Part shown: piece by piece, positions 1-11,007 of the stretch
Numbering within the stretch: the first letter of the stretch is position 1
Layout: each line of letters starts with the position of its first letter
Assembly (NCBI GenBank): GCA_958299035.1
Contig: CATQJL010000112.1
Location: 59,627,823-59,691,822 of the forward strand
DNA: 64,000 nt
Origin: Cylicocyclus nassatus
Lineage: Eukaryota > Nematoda > Chromadorea > Rhabditida > Strongylidae
Reading direction: 5' to 3'
Position numbers and translations under genes: made by a program
Notes under the pieces: model-generated
The model's input: the letters and a program-made list of their open reading frames with translations, nothing else
What the model was told of the DNA's origin: nothing
The model's database searches: none

Positions 1-908
1 TTACAGTTTTGCGCGCAGCAGAACGCTACATATCTCTCCTCCAACAGTACAGGAGAGTATGCCAAGTGTTGGTTTACATCAAAAAGTTTGTGTTCAATCA
101 TGACCACACGTTAGCATCTAAAGCTTCTTTCAATGTGTTGCACAAAACCACCGTTGTTTGCTTGTCATAATTGACGAAACAATCCTTTAAACCGAAAGGC
201 ACATGCTTTAGCTTGATTTGCCGTAGCTATTTGCCAGTTCAACACTCAAATCTACATCTTGAAAATCTACAAGGTTTTGACAAGTGGAACTTATGATGGT
301 GCAATGCAACTCATCTTCGAAAGATGTTTGTTATCACCATTTCTCTTGTACACATTTGTATAAATTAATCTGAATGTCTGTTTATATGTGTGTCTGGGTG
401 TCTATCGTATGCCCCAAAAAATTTTTTATTTTTGAACAGATCCAGACCAAGCTTGGCACGCATACACCTCGGGGCGGAACGGGTGCCGTAGGTTACTTTT
501 CGTCATCGATCGATATCGATTTTATCAACTTCGCTTTTTTGTAAAGTTCGACTTGCAGGGCTGGGAATACGAACACATTATTAGTTTTTAGAATAACTTG
601 TTTAGCAAATTAAATACTCACTGTCCCCTGGGAAGGAAACGTATTCTTCTGATATACAATAGTTCTTTACATATATCATCTAAATAATTCTGATAATTCA
701 ACAAATCGCGCTAATACTTATCAGCTCAGAGCGCAGCCGACTTGAAGGCAGCTTAGTCGCAGTGTTGCAATCTGACAAACCAGAAAACTGTTTATTCTTT
801 CCGCTCTTTCCTTATCTTTTTTCGGACTTTCTCTATCGCTTATCCCACTGACCACTAAGGACAAAATTGGTGATTATGGTGATTGTGTTGACCAACATAT
901 GTTGGTGA

Positions 909-1175
909 CAGTGGTGGACCGAGTGAGGGGGGGGGGGAAGCGCCCTCCCCCCCCCCTCCCGAGAATGGGTGCGAAATTTTTAAAACTTATCTACATGGGT
1001 TATGAAAATGTGCAAATGACTCGATTATTTTTGTAAATAATCAAAATAAATTTTAAAATTTTTTGAAGATTCAAATTAGCCTTGTAAAAAAAATATTCGG
1101 GGGTGTGGCTAACGCCACATACCTTCATTTGAAAAAAATTTTCCCCTCCGGACGGAAATCCTGGGACCGCCACTG
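909..1175. mobile_element. hAT-type MITE, copy 1 (in A)
   Basis: A 267-bp non-coding element with short terminal inverted repeats (CAGTGGTGGACC at the left, GGACCGCCACTG at the right). It is flanked by perfect 8-bp duplications GTTGGTGA (901-908 and 1176-1183). An 8-bp TSD with CAGTGG ends fits the hAT superfamily. Long G and C runs near the left end make a GC-rich hairpin. The same insertion is present in copy B at 18324-18594, so it predates that duplication. Confidence 0.85.
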
Positions 1176-1849
1176 GTTGGTGATTATGTTAACTAACATA
1201 ATTGATGACTACGTTAATTAACATATGTTGAACGTTTATATCCTTGTTACTAAATTTTGTTTCCCGAAAATAAAAGATATTTAGTTAAATTTCATCTGAT
1301 TAAATAGAGGATGAAAAGTTTATTCAAACTAGAAACAAAAAGTTTGTGTTCATGTGCTAAGAAGTAAAAGCAAGTACCTCTTCATTTTCTTTATTGCTTA
1401 TGACTTTATCTCCTGACTCATAAAACGGGTACTGTCAAGCTGTTTTCTCTTTCGCGATACTTTAAGTGTTCGCACATGTTTTACTGCGAAACTGCTCGCA
1501 ATTCATAAATACTTGAAGTGAGTAGAATCCATCTTTGAGCAATTACAAAAATTGCTACAATTGCGGATGGCATCATGTAAATTTTACTTGAACTTGATTG
1601 ATAAGTACTAACATCAATGAGCGTTTCCTTTCTTAAGAGGCTGCAATTATTCAAAGTGTCCCTTAGCCTTCGACCACACCACCCTAATACTTCACCTTCG
1701 TCCGCTAGAGTTAATACCTGCTTGGTATGAACACCCTGGTATATAGGCAAAAGTCAGTTACCCAAGAGGAATTGTGTGAAAGAGGTGTTTTGCGAGGAGA
1801 GGGGGGAAGGGGGAGGGGAGGTTCTTCATCCGCATGAAAAATCCCCATT

Positions 1850-1876
1850 CCCCCCCCCCCACACACACACACACAA
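1850..1876. repeat. Poly-C tract followed by (CA)n microsatellite
   Basis: A run of about 11 C followed by about seven CA units. Copy B has only the C run and no CA expansion (near 19277-19287), so the microsatellite differs between copies. Confidence 0.9.
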
Positions 1877-3712
1877 AGCGCATGCAGAAGACGTTGAGCT
1901 GCTGTAAAATATCACTTAAGATCGCATTTTTGGACGCTTTATACTTGCGCGACATGGTCCACAATAAAAAGGTTTTTTTGATAGAACAAATTCGCCGTGC
2001 AATTGTGCAAAGGACCTTTGCACAAAACACCTTGCATTCATCTTCCTTCTACGCCCGAATAGCCGTTTAAACACAAATTTGTGATGAAATTTATTTTATA
2101 ATTGCATTTGATGTAACGTTCATGTTTACGTTTTACTTCACGCACGGCGCTTTCAAATTATGTTCACAAAATAGATTATCTTTATCGGCACTAAACTTTT
2201 GACGACAAAACATAATGTAGCATCAGTGCTGCACGATAGACACACTGACAGCAACGCTATCCATTCGTTATGAGAATGATTATCATCTGTAATGGTAATA
2301 TTGTAACCACTGCTTGTATGCATCATAAAAGCATGGTTCTCATTTTATATCTAACGATAATGTTCCCTTGTAAATGTCTATAAAAATACATTTAAAAAAT
2401 TCTAAAACGTAATCTGTTTTGCGGCAGCTATCTGCACTAACGTTCTCATAATCAAACAAAACTCCGATTACTTCAAAATCAAGCGCATATAAGCAGGGCT
2501 CTGACAAAGCAAACTCGACTTATTACATACACCGAAGTTGTTTCTCAAAGTTGTTGAAATCACTATTACGTCTCTACAGAATGTTTTCTGCCCTTCCCTT
2601 ACTTTGTGTTCGACGCAGCTGTACCCCAACCTCACATGAAATCGAGCTCATGAAAATGTTAGAGCACAAATTAGCGTCTTTCCTGCTTTACATTCTCGCG
2701 GGAAGTTAAAGATTCACTCTTTTAACGGCTTTCCTTCCGCATTTCACTCATTTCGTTCTCATTTTTCTAATCCACTTCCTCTTTCGATAAGAAGAGCCTA
2801 AATTTCAAAGCGGGGTCAAAGAATGAGAACCTTCTGCTTTTTTTTTATCCGGAAAGTTGTGTCTCCGTGGCCTCGCCCATACTTTTTATATTTTTTGTTC
2901 AAACCTACTTCATGTGTTCAAGTAAGCAAGTGCATGGTTCCGCATCTGTATTGAAAGTGACATCCATAATATATGAAGTAGCTGAACAAAACCAAAGAAG
3001 GGATAATGAAGCGTAGAAGACCATCTTTCCGGATACATAGAACAAAACAGCGTCCTTGCTTTAGCCCCTATTCGCAGCTTTTCTCGTTACGAGGAGAAGC
3101 GAAAGCGAGGTTGAAGAAAGAACAAATAAGGATTAAGGTAAAGGAAAGGGGCTGAGAAAACTCAAAAATGAAATTTATGGGAAAATTAGAAAAAAGCCCC
3201 GATTTTCCGCGCTCTGAGATTTGCTGGCGTGCACTAACTCAAGACAGATGCCTGCGGAAACTACGTAGCGGCTTTCCAAAGTAGGTCTGTTACGCATGAA
3301 CGCACGTAGCCACATCTTTCTTGGTACATGGAAGCAAAACGGCGCTCTCCAAATTCGCTTCAGAAAGAGAAATGGAGTAGAAAAATGAGACAGAGATGAG
3401 TGGAGTTTGGGAGAACGTTCAAAACGGTCAAAAATTTTCAACTCCGGCCGCTCAAAGCTGCATTCAGGGCTGCAGCGTAAGCACAGAGTTACGGCATAAC
3501 TCCAGCACAGTTTGAGAGCTGTGCTGAAAATGTTGCGGAACTTTCACTCAAGCTACCGAAATCCCTTGTGGTGAAAACTTCACAAAATTACTTTCAAGAT
3601 TTACTTCCGTTTTTGTCCCCTTCTTATCTCAATTCCTTTTATTTTAAAATTTATGCTAAAAAATTTTTAAGTACGGTGTTTGAAGGAAGGCAAAAGCTTA
3701 TGACACAAGGAG

Positions 3713-4042
3713 CAGTGGCGTACCGAAGGGAGAGGGGGCGGAGCCTCCTCTCTCGAAAATGGCTCGCGAAATTTTTGAAAGTTATTCAAATGTGTTATAA
3801 AAATGTGCAAGCTACTTGTTTTTACTTGTAAATGATTGAAATAATTTTTCAAAAATTTTTAAAAATTAAAATTAGCATTGTAAAAAGATTTTTTCGGGCA
3901 TGGCTGCCGTGACGCCCCCTTTTCCTGAAGTTTTGTGGTCAGAGGCTCGCAGAAATTTTGGGAAGCATCCCAAAAAAGCGCCTTCATCCAAAAAAATTTT
4001 TGTCGCCCCCTCCCCCGAACGGAAATCCTGGGTACACCACTG
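3713..4042. mobile_element. hAT-type MITE, copy 2 (in A)
   Basis: A 330-bp element starting CAGTGGCGTACC and ending GGGTACACCACTG, of the same family as 909-1175. The 8-bp flanks are imperfect here (ACAAGGAG and CAAGAGAG). In copy B they are CAAAGGAG and CAAGGGAG, consistent with one original CAARGGAG duplication. The interior is AT-rich with a GC-rich stretch ending in ACGCCCCC. The B copy (20688-23395) is split by a larger hAT-type element. Confidence 0.75.
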
Positions 4043-4403
4043 CAAGAGAGTTATTACAGGTTAAACGTTCGATACATTGGGACCATGTATACATTGAGTC
4101 CGCATTTGGTGCAATGTGATTGCCTTTGCTTTGTAAACAAGGCACTTCTCTGTTCAGCATAAACCCTAATTTTTTTTCATTCATTTTGCTGAAGTATCAG
4201 GGTAGCAGAGTCTTTGGAAGACGGGTAAAAATCGATGAATACAGGAGGTTACAGCTGATCTGCAGCGGATTGTAATTCAAAGAAAATTAACAAATCTATT
4301 GCGAGTAATAGCTAGTAGTTCGCTGCCATTCCGGGCGTCGCACATTACGTGAACCATCGTCAAACAGCTTGCGCGTTGAATGCCTCTTTTACTAAGATAA
4401 AAT

Positions 4404-4542
4404 ATCCTTTGATTCACTGGGAGTGGCGGCTGGTGGGAGAGCCCTGGGCTTTGCATCTCTCTTGCGTGCTCGCTAATCATTCCTAAGCTTTTAGCAATTG
4501 AAACTCCGCCTTTCATTCGCCACTCCCAATAAACCAAAGGAT
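4404..4542. mobile_element. Small MITE with 25-bp TIRs
   Basis: The 139-bp element has ends ATCCTTTGATTCACTGGGAG and, inverted, ATCCTTTGGTTTATTGGGAG, continuing GTGGCG on both sides. No coding capacity. I could not define a TSD. Copy B carries it at 23756-23894. In copy C only its right half remains (56964-57002), so the edge of copy C falls inside this element. Confidence 0.65.
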
Positions 4543-5554
4543 GTTTGTCTAACAAAAATTTCTGCCTTTTGACCATACTAGCTGGGATACCCGGTTTCTC
4601 TCGGTTTCTATCAACTTGACATGCTAGAACCCACGTCCCCTCCCACTTCCACACAACTTCTCCCTATTCCTGCCCCACTTCTATATGCCAGATTCCTGCT
4701 CTCTTTTTTTGTAATCAGCACGCTCACTTACCTCCCTGTGCTCACTCACCTAGCCCAGCGCTTTGCAAAAAAGGCAAAACTAGTAAAGTTAATGCGGTTA
4801 TTTACAAACGGTCATTATGTTCGCAATTGACATGCTCACTTACCACCAGCTGCTCTCAGCCCATTAGCTCAAAGTTCGAAAAATAAAATAAAATCGAGAT
4901 CGATCTATAACGAAGACTAGCCTACGACACCTACCCGCCCCGAGATGTATGTATGTGGGCAAAGTTTGTTCCTGATGGGTTCAGAAATGCAATTTATTAT
5001 TCGGAGCATACTACTCTCAGACAAGTATGCGGTTAGATATACATACAGACAGACATCATACAAACAGACAAACAGAGCTATATTGAAGGGGTAACGCGGA
5101 AGAGTATTACTAATTTTGCCACTTGCTATACAAACTAATTGTAAGTGGCATTCCATTGTTCTGACTCTAATCTCTAAAAGTTTTTACATTTTTGCCACGT
5201 GTATTTCGATACCTTTTCGATACAATTTCCCTGATTAAAGAGCTTTAGAAAGATGGTTTCAGAAATACAATAACTTTTTCGGAAGTGCCAGTTGTTTCAT
5301 GTGTTTTGTAATGTCCTCACACATGACTTATGCCAATGTTCTGGCACGAACTTCTTCTGTCTCCGTCTTTAACACTTATTCAGAAGGAAAGTTAGACGCT
5401 GTTAAAACGCGCAGTTGTTCACTTGTAAATCGTACAGTAAAATTCTGAGGCAGTTACAATCTAGGGTTCGCAGGTACTGCCACGAAGCTCTGAATCGTGG
5501 CTCATTCGTACTTGAATTCACTTCTATAACGCACAAATGTTTTAATCGAAACTG

Positions 5555-5567
5555 CTCTGTGCAGGAA
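5555..5567 (+). promoter_or_regulatory. Likely spliced-leader trans-splice acceptor for the defensin-like gene in A
   Basis: The pyrimidine-rich CTCTGTGCAG ends at 5564, with only GAA before the ATG at 5568. An acceptor this close to the start codon is what nematode SL trans-splicing gives. Copy B has CTCTGTGTAG at the same place, still a valid AG. The spliced leader itself is not encoded here, so this is inference from position and sequence. Confidence 0.5.
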
Positions 5568-5932
5568 ATGAAAACGGAAAAGCTACTGTTCCTTTCCATC
5601 ATACTGTTTTCTGTGGTGGCTGTCTGGCCTGCTCACGTGTGTGATATCCCACTTATTGGCTTTAATCTCTGCATCACTTATTGCAAGAATTTGGTAATTT
5701 TTGCTCTTATTATTTTCAAATCTAAAATCTGTAGGTGTACCATCGATTAATCAATTACATACCTGTTTTTCAGGGCAGAAATACGGGAGAGTGTGAATGG
5801 CGTCAAGACCACAATGAAGGAGGTCGTTGGCGTCATGTATGCGTATGCATTCGTGATGCCCTGCATATAACACTGAGAAATATAAATAAACATTTTTCTG
5901 CAGTAATGTTTCTGTGCCTAAACTCGCATTAA
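5568..5932 (+). CDS. Defensin-like secreted peptide (CS-alpha-beta type), two exons
   Basis: Exon 1 is 5568-5693. An 80-bp GT-AG intron follows (5694-5773; acceptor CTGTTTTTCAG), and exon 2 runs from 5774 to the stop at 5932. Residues 1-22 form a signal peptide (charged KTEK, hydrophobic core LLFLSIILFSVVAV). The mature part has six cysteines spaced C-x9-C-x3-C-x9-C-x15-C-x-C, with a Gly-x-Cys before the fourth cysteine. That is the signature of CS-alpha-beta antimicrobial peptides, which are secreted and act on microbial membranes or cell-wall precursors. It resembles invertebrate defensins more than the eight-cysteine nematode ASABF group. The chain continues about 28 residues past the CxC and reads through the poly(A) signal. 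Comparison with copy B suggests a one-base loss just after the CxC removed an earlier stop, so the tail is probably not ancestral. The intron phase matches the genes at 41921 and 47521. Family call good, exact function inferred. Confidence 0.75.
5885..5890 (+). promoter_or_regulatory. Poly(A) signal AATAAA
   Basis: AATAAA lies just downstream of exon 2's CxC codons and inside the present reading frame's extended tail. Its position supports an original stop upstream of it. Confidence 0.5.
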
Positions 5933-6062
5933 TTTGTTTTTAGCAAAGATTGTTACGCCTGCAATAGTCTAATGAAAAAACAAGGATTGAAAATGAGAAA
6001 ACTCTTGAGAAATGTTGTCATACCCCTGCTTCTGAGCTGGACATTCTAAACAATATCTCTAA

Positions 6063-6528
6063 TAAGGGGAGGATATTCGGTCAAGTGGCATTTCCATATG
6101 AAATGTGTGCGTCTGTTATAGAGCATGAAAAGCTGATTCCAAACCTGCCTACCATATCTGCAAAGCGTTCTGGGAGGGGAATTATGGGAATTTCTTGAGG
6201 CTAAAATTGAGTGGTTTGGCTAAGGTGAAACAGCTGTTGTGGACTTTCCGGCGCTTGAAAGAAGTAAGACTTGCATGAATTGAAGCTACTAAATTGCATA
6301 AAGTACCCTGCCGGAAATCATAGACCCTTTGAGCACACAGACTACTACCCTTCTGAATGATTTTATTGTAACCGCGCGTTCAAATTTTTGCTTCAAAAAA
6401 TCCTATAACTTCCCTCCCAGAAACGATTTGCAGAAATCAAAGCAGATTTGAAATCAGCGTTCCATGCTCTACAACACAGTATGGAAATGTGGAAATGGAT
6501 ATGGAAATGCCACTTCTACCAAGTATCC
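6063..6528. mobile_element. Harbinger-like MITE (TTA/TAA target), truncated copy in A
   Basis: It begins with an AAGGGGAGGATATTCGG-type end after TAA (6060-6062). Its right TIR (GGAAATGCCACTTCTACCAAGTATC) is cut off by the duplicon breakpoint. Complete copies are at 25415-25872 and 58044-58499. Confidence 0.7.
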
Positions 6529-9257
6529 TACTGTCGTAGTATCGTACTTTTTCGGGAGCCGCTTAACTCAAGAACACGTTGTTCAAGAAAACTCTTGAAC
6601 TGAAGCATTTGACCAGGTATAGCCATTGTCATCCAAACTTCTACTTATGGCAATTACATAGCAAGCATCAGATTTACAACTCATTTACGATAATTCATTC
6701 AAATGCACAATCTGAACGAGCATGTTTGATGCTTTGTTCGAGGTTTTCGGAAGTTATCAGGTAGTTGTAAAAATAAGTCCGTTTCGCAAAGTTTACTTTG
6801 AAAGGACATAACTCTGTCCAGTCTTCATATTTTTGAATGCAATCAAAATCATCAGAAACAGTAAGCATTTCGCAACCTAACGCGCGCATGCATATACAGA
6901 TATCGCAAACGGGAAGAAAATCATGCGTCAAAAAACCAAAAGTTTTTCTTTTGAAAACCTCGTCTTTGAGATATTACAACTTCCTTCAATTTTTGTCCCT
7001 ATAGGTGCTAATCAGCTTACTTCGTAGACGCAAGCCAGTAGTGACGTTTGAAAAACTTCGAGAGGGACCCTGAAACAGAAGAGTTACAAATCCGATACCG
7101 TTCACTTTCTTGAGCCCATTTGTGATATGCTTGAAGGCCCCAAACTTTGAATATTTGGAATTCTTTGTACAAATGGCCACGTGTTCTGCAAAAATCGTAG
7201 GCAAAATGTCCTAACCTCAAGCATACAGAAATGAGCGAAGCTCGACGGTTGCCTTAATCAGGAGAAATTTTTGGACGAGAAAATGCCAGGCAGCAAGTCT
7301 CTATTTTTGGGCGTCGAGTTCTCAGTTCAGAATACACTCAAAAAAATTTTTTGACATGCAATAGGTAAACAACATTCATCCCATAAAGTAGCTATATTTT
7401 CGAAAGAATTCCTTCGTTTGCTCCCAACTGCGCCCAAGCAAGTTAGAGAAACAAAATTTCGATTTTGAGTGCAGCTCTGCGAGATGCTGGTGAAATTCTC
7501 ACAGATGAGACAGAGGCATAGTTTCACCACTGTTAAAAGTACATGAGGAAAGTTTTCCAATGGTATGCAGAATCTACATATATCGAAGAAGAAGTTTTGA
7601 AGGAAAGTAGACTTAGAAAAACGGACATTATTTTTGCAACAGCCTAATGCTGCTGTAAGCATGAAAAGAGAAACGCGTTTTACTACACGCCCAAGGTTTT
7701 TCATCCCAATATGATGCTGCTAACGGACTCGTTTCCCCTCCCACCCCCGCCCCCATGTTCTACATTTATAGTTGACGCAAATATCTCTTGGTTTGAAACC
7801 AGAAAAGAATTATAAGATTTTCTTACTGTTTTTGGTTGGCATTTAGACGAAGGAGCGGCTTTGTAGTGTGTCAGTGCGCTCCTCGATATAACGATTTTCG
7901 ACTTGATGTATTTCTCCCACTCAAAAAGAGTATCCGCTGTCCCTCGGACATTTTCCCCGGATTTAAATACCTATGCTTTTTCCAAATTTGCTCTAAACCT
8001 ACTACATCAGAAAAGAATTGCTTACAAGACAGTGTGCATGCAACTTAGGGAGGCAAACGTTGAGTTTATTTCGATCACTGAAGACTTTAGGTGGAGGAGG
8101 AGGTGCCTTTTCTAACGAGACTCTAAAACTGCTTGAAATGTAGTAGTAGAGTTCCATTAAACTTCCAAATCGTTTTCGTGACTATGAATGTATCTCTAAT
8201 GTCTGTACTTGACTCTCCTTTGAGTTTTTTGAAGTTTTTCTAATTATGTTCGTGGTGTGCAAGTTTTCAATGTCAGAATATCCGACGACTTGTCGAACAA
8301 CCGGAAACAGCAAACGAGTGCATGCGTTTCGATTTGCTGAATTTTTTGTAAAAAGAGCTTTTGAATTCACATGTGAACACTTTTGCCAAGTTTGCACATA
8401 ATTCTGCCCGACCTCTTAATTTTTGTAGGTTTTTTGAGAAAAATATGCCAGGGTCACCTTCCAACTCATTGTCAATGCGACCACACTCATCCTCTTATGA
8501 ATCAGTGCCTGTTTGGGTACGGTAACCGCGCAGTAGATAGCGCAATTACGATCTTTTCAAATTCTTGCTTACGACACGCTGTTCCATGTAATCTAACTTA
8601 AGCAAAAATAAAACCTACCTACCTGCAGCTACCTATGCAAACGGGCACAATTAAAAACTAGAAGATGCGTCTCGTCAACCAGAGTTGAATGATTCTCTTG
8701 GATTCGGATTTCGTTCACCCTCAAGCAAGATATGGTGATGCGATGCAACGTATGGCGAATTTTAGCGGTGTGTGGTGATTTTTTCACAAATTAGGGGCGG
8801 CATTGTACCTATTATATATGGTGGCTCCTTCCAAATAATTAGTATGTAGTCTAAACATCGCGTACACTTCTTCCTTTTTTTAATCTGCCTATCTTCGTTC
8901 ATGGAACCGAACTGAGCGTGTTTGTATTTTCAAGGGCCAGAATATTTTATATCAGTTTGCGATCAATCGCTGCTTATTTATGTGAAAAATACGGAATCTT
9001 TTCTTTACTCTCCTTATACCTATTTCTAACATCAAAAGTTTATATGCGTTATAAACTTACTAGAGACTGCGGCTTCCTTATTTCACTAAGGACATGCTTA
9101 AGTTTCTTTTGTCTGTTTTATTTACATCATAGAAAATATCCTTGTTGCCCATACCCCTGAAATAGCTCGTATGACGTACATTCAAACATTAAAGAACAAT
9201 CTATGTTTGCTCTAGCGCATCGCAAGTTAGAAGATTGTAATAATATGTATTGTATTT
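6529..9257. other. Single-copy stretch without recognisable gene
   Basis: I see no convincing gene. Reading frames up to 125 codons exist (for example 7327-7704 on the minus strand) but show no domain, signal peptide or splice pattern I recognise. The sequence is not repeated elsewhere in the window. Confidence 0.5.
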
Positions 9258-9589
9258 CAGTGGCGGTCCGAATGGGGGGGGGGCCCTCCCCCGAGAATGG
9301 CTCGGGAAATTTTTGAAACTTACTAAAGTAAATTAAAAAATGCAAATGACTTGTTATACTTGAGCATAATTGAAATAATTGTTTGATACTTTTTTCAAGA
9401 ATTTAAATAAGCCCTGCAGAAAATTTTTCAGGGGCGTGGCGTCAGTCACGCCCCCTTTTTCTAGATTTTAGACGTCATATACCCAAATTTAAAAAAAAAA
9501 TTTTCCGGAGTGCGTGGCTAAGGCCACGCACCTTCATTCCAAAAAAATTTTTGCCCCCCACCCGAAAGAAAGTTCTGAGATCGCCATTG
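9258..9589. mobile_element. hAT-type MITE, copy 3
   Basis: A 332-bp element with ends CAGTGGCGGTCC and GATCGCCATTG, flanked by perfect 8-bp duplications TTGTATTT (9250-9257 and 9590-9597). It is the same family as 909-1175 and 3713-4042. It contains two copies of an internal motif resembling GGCGTGGC...CACGCCCCC, suggesting internal growth. Confidence 0.85.
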
Positions 9590-9943
9590 TTGTATTTATA
9601 TAAGGAGTGAAGGTAAATACAATAGTACAAACAAGCGTAAATAATTGTTTTTCATCTAATGTCCGTTGGATACTTCGAATATTGTCATCGATTTATAGCG
9701 AATTTTGTTACTATTGAAAAAGGCGACAACTCGATGGTATCTGATTCTGCTCAAAACAAAAAAGTGAAGAAAACTGACATAATTTCCCAATACCACTATT
9801 TTGTGCACAAGCGATATTTACTGCTGTCAACTTGTAACTCATAAAATTTTGCTTTCTTTTTCGCAACTGATCTCAGAATTCGATATTCACCAAGATAATG
9901 AGCGATTGCCTAACAAGTAAATCACAAAATCATATTAGGTTGT

Positions 9944-10140
9944 CCGAAAAGTTATGTCGCTTCATGTTTGAAGATTTGTAACTTTGCGCTAGAACAATGG
10001 ATTTGTTTCATTGTATACTTATTAGAAAGATATGTCTTTCGCTTTCGAATACTATCTTACCGAGCTTTCATTACTCACTAATTGTAGAGATAGAAATGGA
10101 AATAGAATATAATCTTTGATTATTTTAAGTTAAGTCGACA
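9944..10140. mobile_element. One-ended mariner-like fragment
   Basis: TTAGGTTGTCCGAAAAGTTA after a TA dinucleotide resembles the ends of the mariner-type MITEs at 17049 and 31075. I do not find the matching inverted end nearby, so this is a truncated or solo end; the right limit is approximate. Confidence 0.35.
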
Positions 10141-10208
10141 AAAATTAGAACCTTGCAGAGACCTTTTTTGACCTATTACTCTTTACAACCGTGAAGGTTC
10201 GTGTTGTT

Positions 10209-10250
10209 TTGAAGTGTCTGTAAACAATTAATTGTTTACAGACATTTCAA
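10209..10250. repeat. Perfect 30-bp palindrome inside a 42-bp inverted repeat
   Basis: 10215-10244 is a perfect palindrome built on TGTCTGTAAACAATT and its complement. One mismatch pair further out, the symmetry continues to TTGAA/TTCAA. A third copy of the core (TTGTCTGTAAACAGTTA) lies at about 10263-10279. It could be a foldback remnant or a dyad protein-binding site; nothing shows which. Confidence 0.8.
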
Positions 10251-10309
10251 AAGTTAAAGTTAATTGTCTGTAAACAGTTACCATTCTCGAACAAAGTGAT
10301 GACGAATCA

Positions 10310-11002
10310 TGTTGCGGCTCGGTGGGCGCAGCACCCCTAGCCGTGTGCTCGACTGCCCTACAACACAGTTTTACACCCTAGGACGTTGCGCGTCCGACAC
10401 CGACGTGCACTCCGGTGCGTCCACTCGACGCGGTCACCAAAATAATACACCCGCACAGAACACGAGTAGATGCAGTGAGTTTATATACCAAACAACAATA
10501 AAGTAGATAAATAACAAAGAAATACTACTAAACTACAGGCTCCTAATCTACAGAAATAAATGAGAACAAATTACGGGACGAGCCGCGCGTCCCAGAATAC
10601 CGATGCATGAGAGAATTCACTCCAACTGTGAAGTTCTGGTTCCTCCTCAGAGTCGACTGCAAGGAGGCCCAGTCCAGTGGAACGGCGCGCTCACCAGCTC
10701 CACTCCCGCATGATGTTCATCTACAACTTTCGAACTTCCCTGCGCCTACGCGCGTCTGACACACAAGATCCGAAGGAAGTCTCAACCGCTCAACCAAAAG
10801 TCCTCGAATGCGGGAGCTGCTTGAAACGTAGCCGAGTATGATAAGATGCTCACTCGGCAGCCTTATATACCCCGCCGCTTGGCTACCTTCCAAACCGGAG
10901 GTGGTCCTGCAGCAGCCTACAAAAGGGGCGACAGGCAAATGCGGCAAACAGCGCCCCCGGCCTCCTGTTCCGAGGAGCGCTCTGCATCGCGGAGCCGCGA
11001 CA
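10310..11002 (-). mobile_element. Solo LTR of an LTR retrotransposon
   Basis: A 693-bp GC-rich island in AT-rich sequence. On the minus strand it opens TGTCGCGGCTC and closes GAGCCGCAACA, the expected TG...CA ends within an 11-bp imperfect inverted repeat. It is flanked by perfect 5-bp duplications AATCA (10305-10309 and 11003-11007). A TATA box (GGGTATATAAGG on the minus strand, near 10857-10870) sets the orientation. No internal gag or pol lies on either side, so it is a solo LTR left by LTR-LTR recombination. A 5-bp TSD fits BEL/Pao or Gypsy; the LTR alone does not decide. Frames inside it are chance. Confidence 0.85.
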
Positions 11003-11007
11003 AATCA

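Larger units (their letters stand above)
1..6528. repeat. Segmental duplication copy A
   Basis: This block is repeated in the same orientation, with high identity, at 16378-25872 (copy B), and its 3' part again at 56964-58499 (copy C). The opening bases match 16378 onward. Homology stops inside the right end of a Harbinger-like MITE near 6528, where A goes on to unrelated sequence while B and C continue together. Copy B is longer because it holds a mariner-type MITE and a 2.4-kb hAT-type element that A lacks, so A supplies their empty sites (TA at 655-656; GGTCAGAG at 3937-3944). Apart from the defensin-like gene I see only non-coding sequence and small transposons. The block starts outside the window. 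Confidence 0.85.

Noticed and set aside
4277..4654. 125-codon minus-strand frame
   Set aside because: It runs across a MITE with long TIRs and is broken in copies B and C; no domain or splice signals.
7327..7704. 125-codon minus-strand frame, cysteine-rich
   Set aside because: The cysteines show no regular spacing, and there is no signal peptide with supporting exon structure; probably chance.
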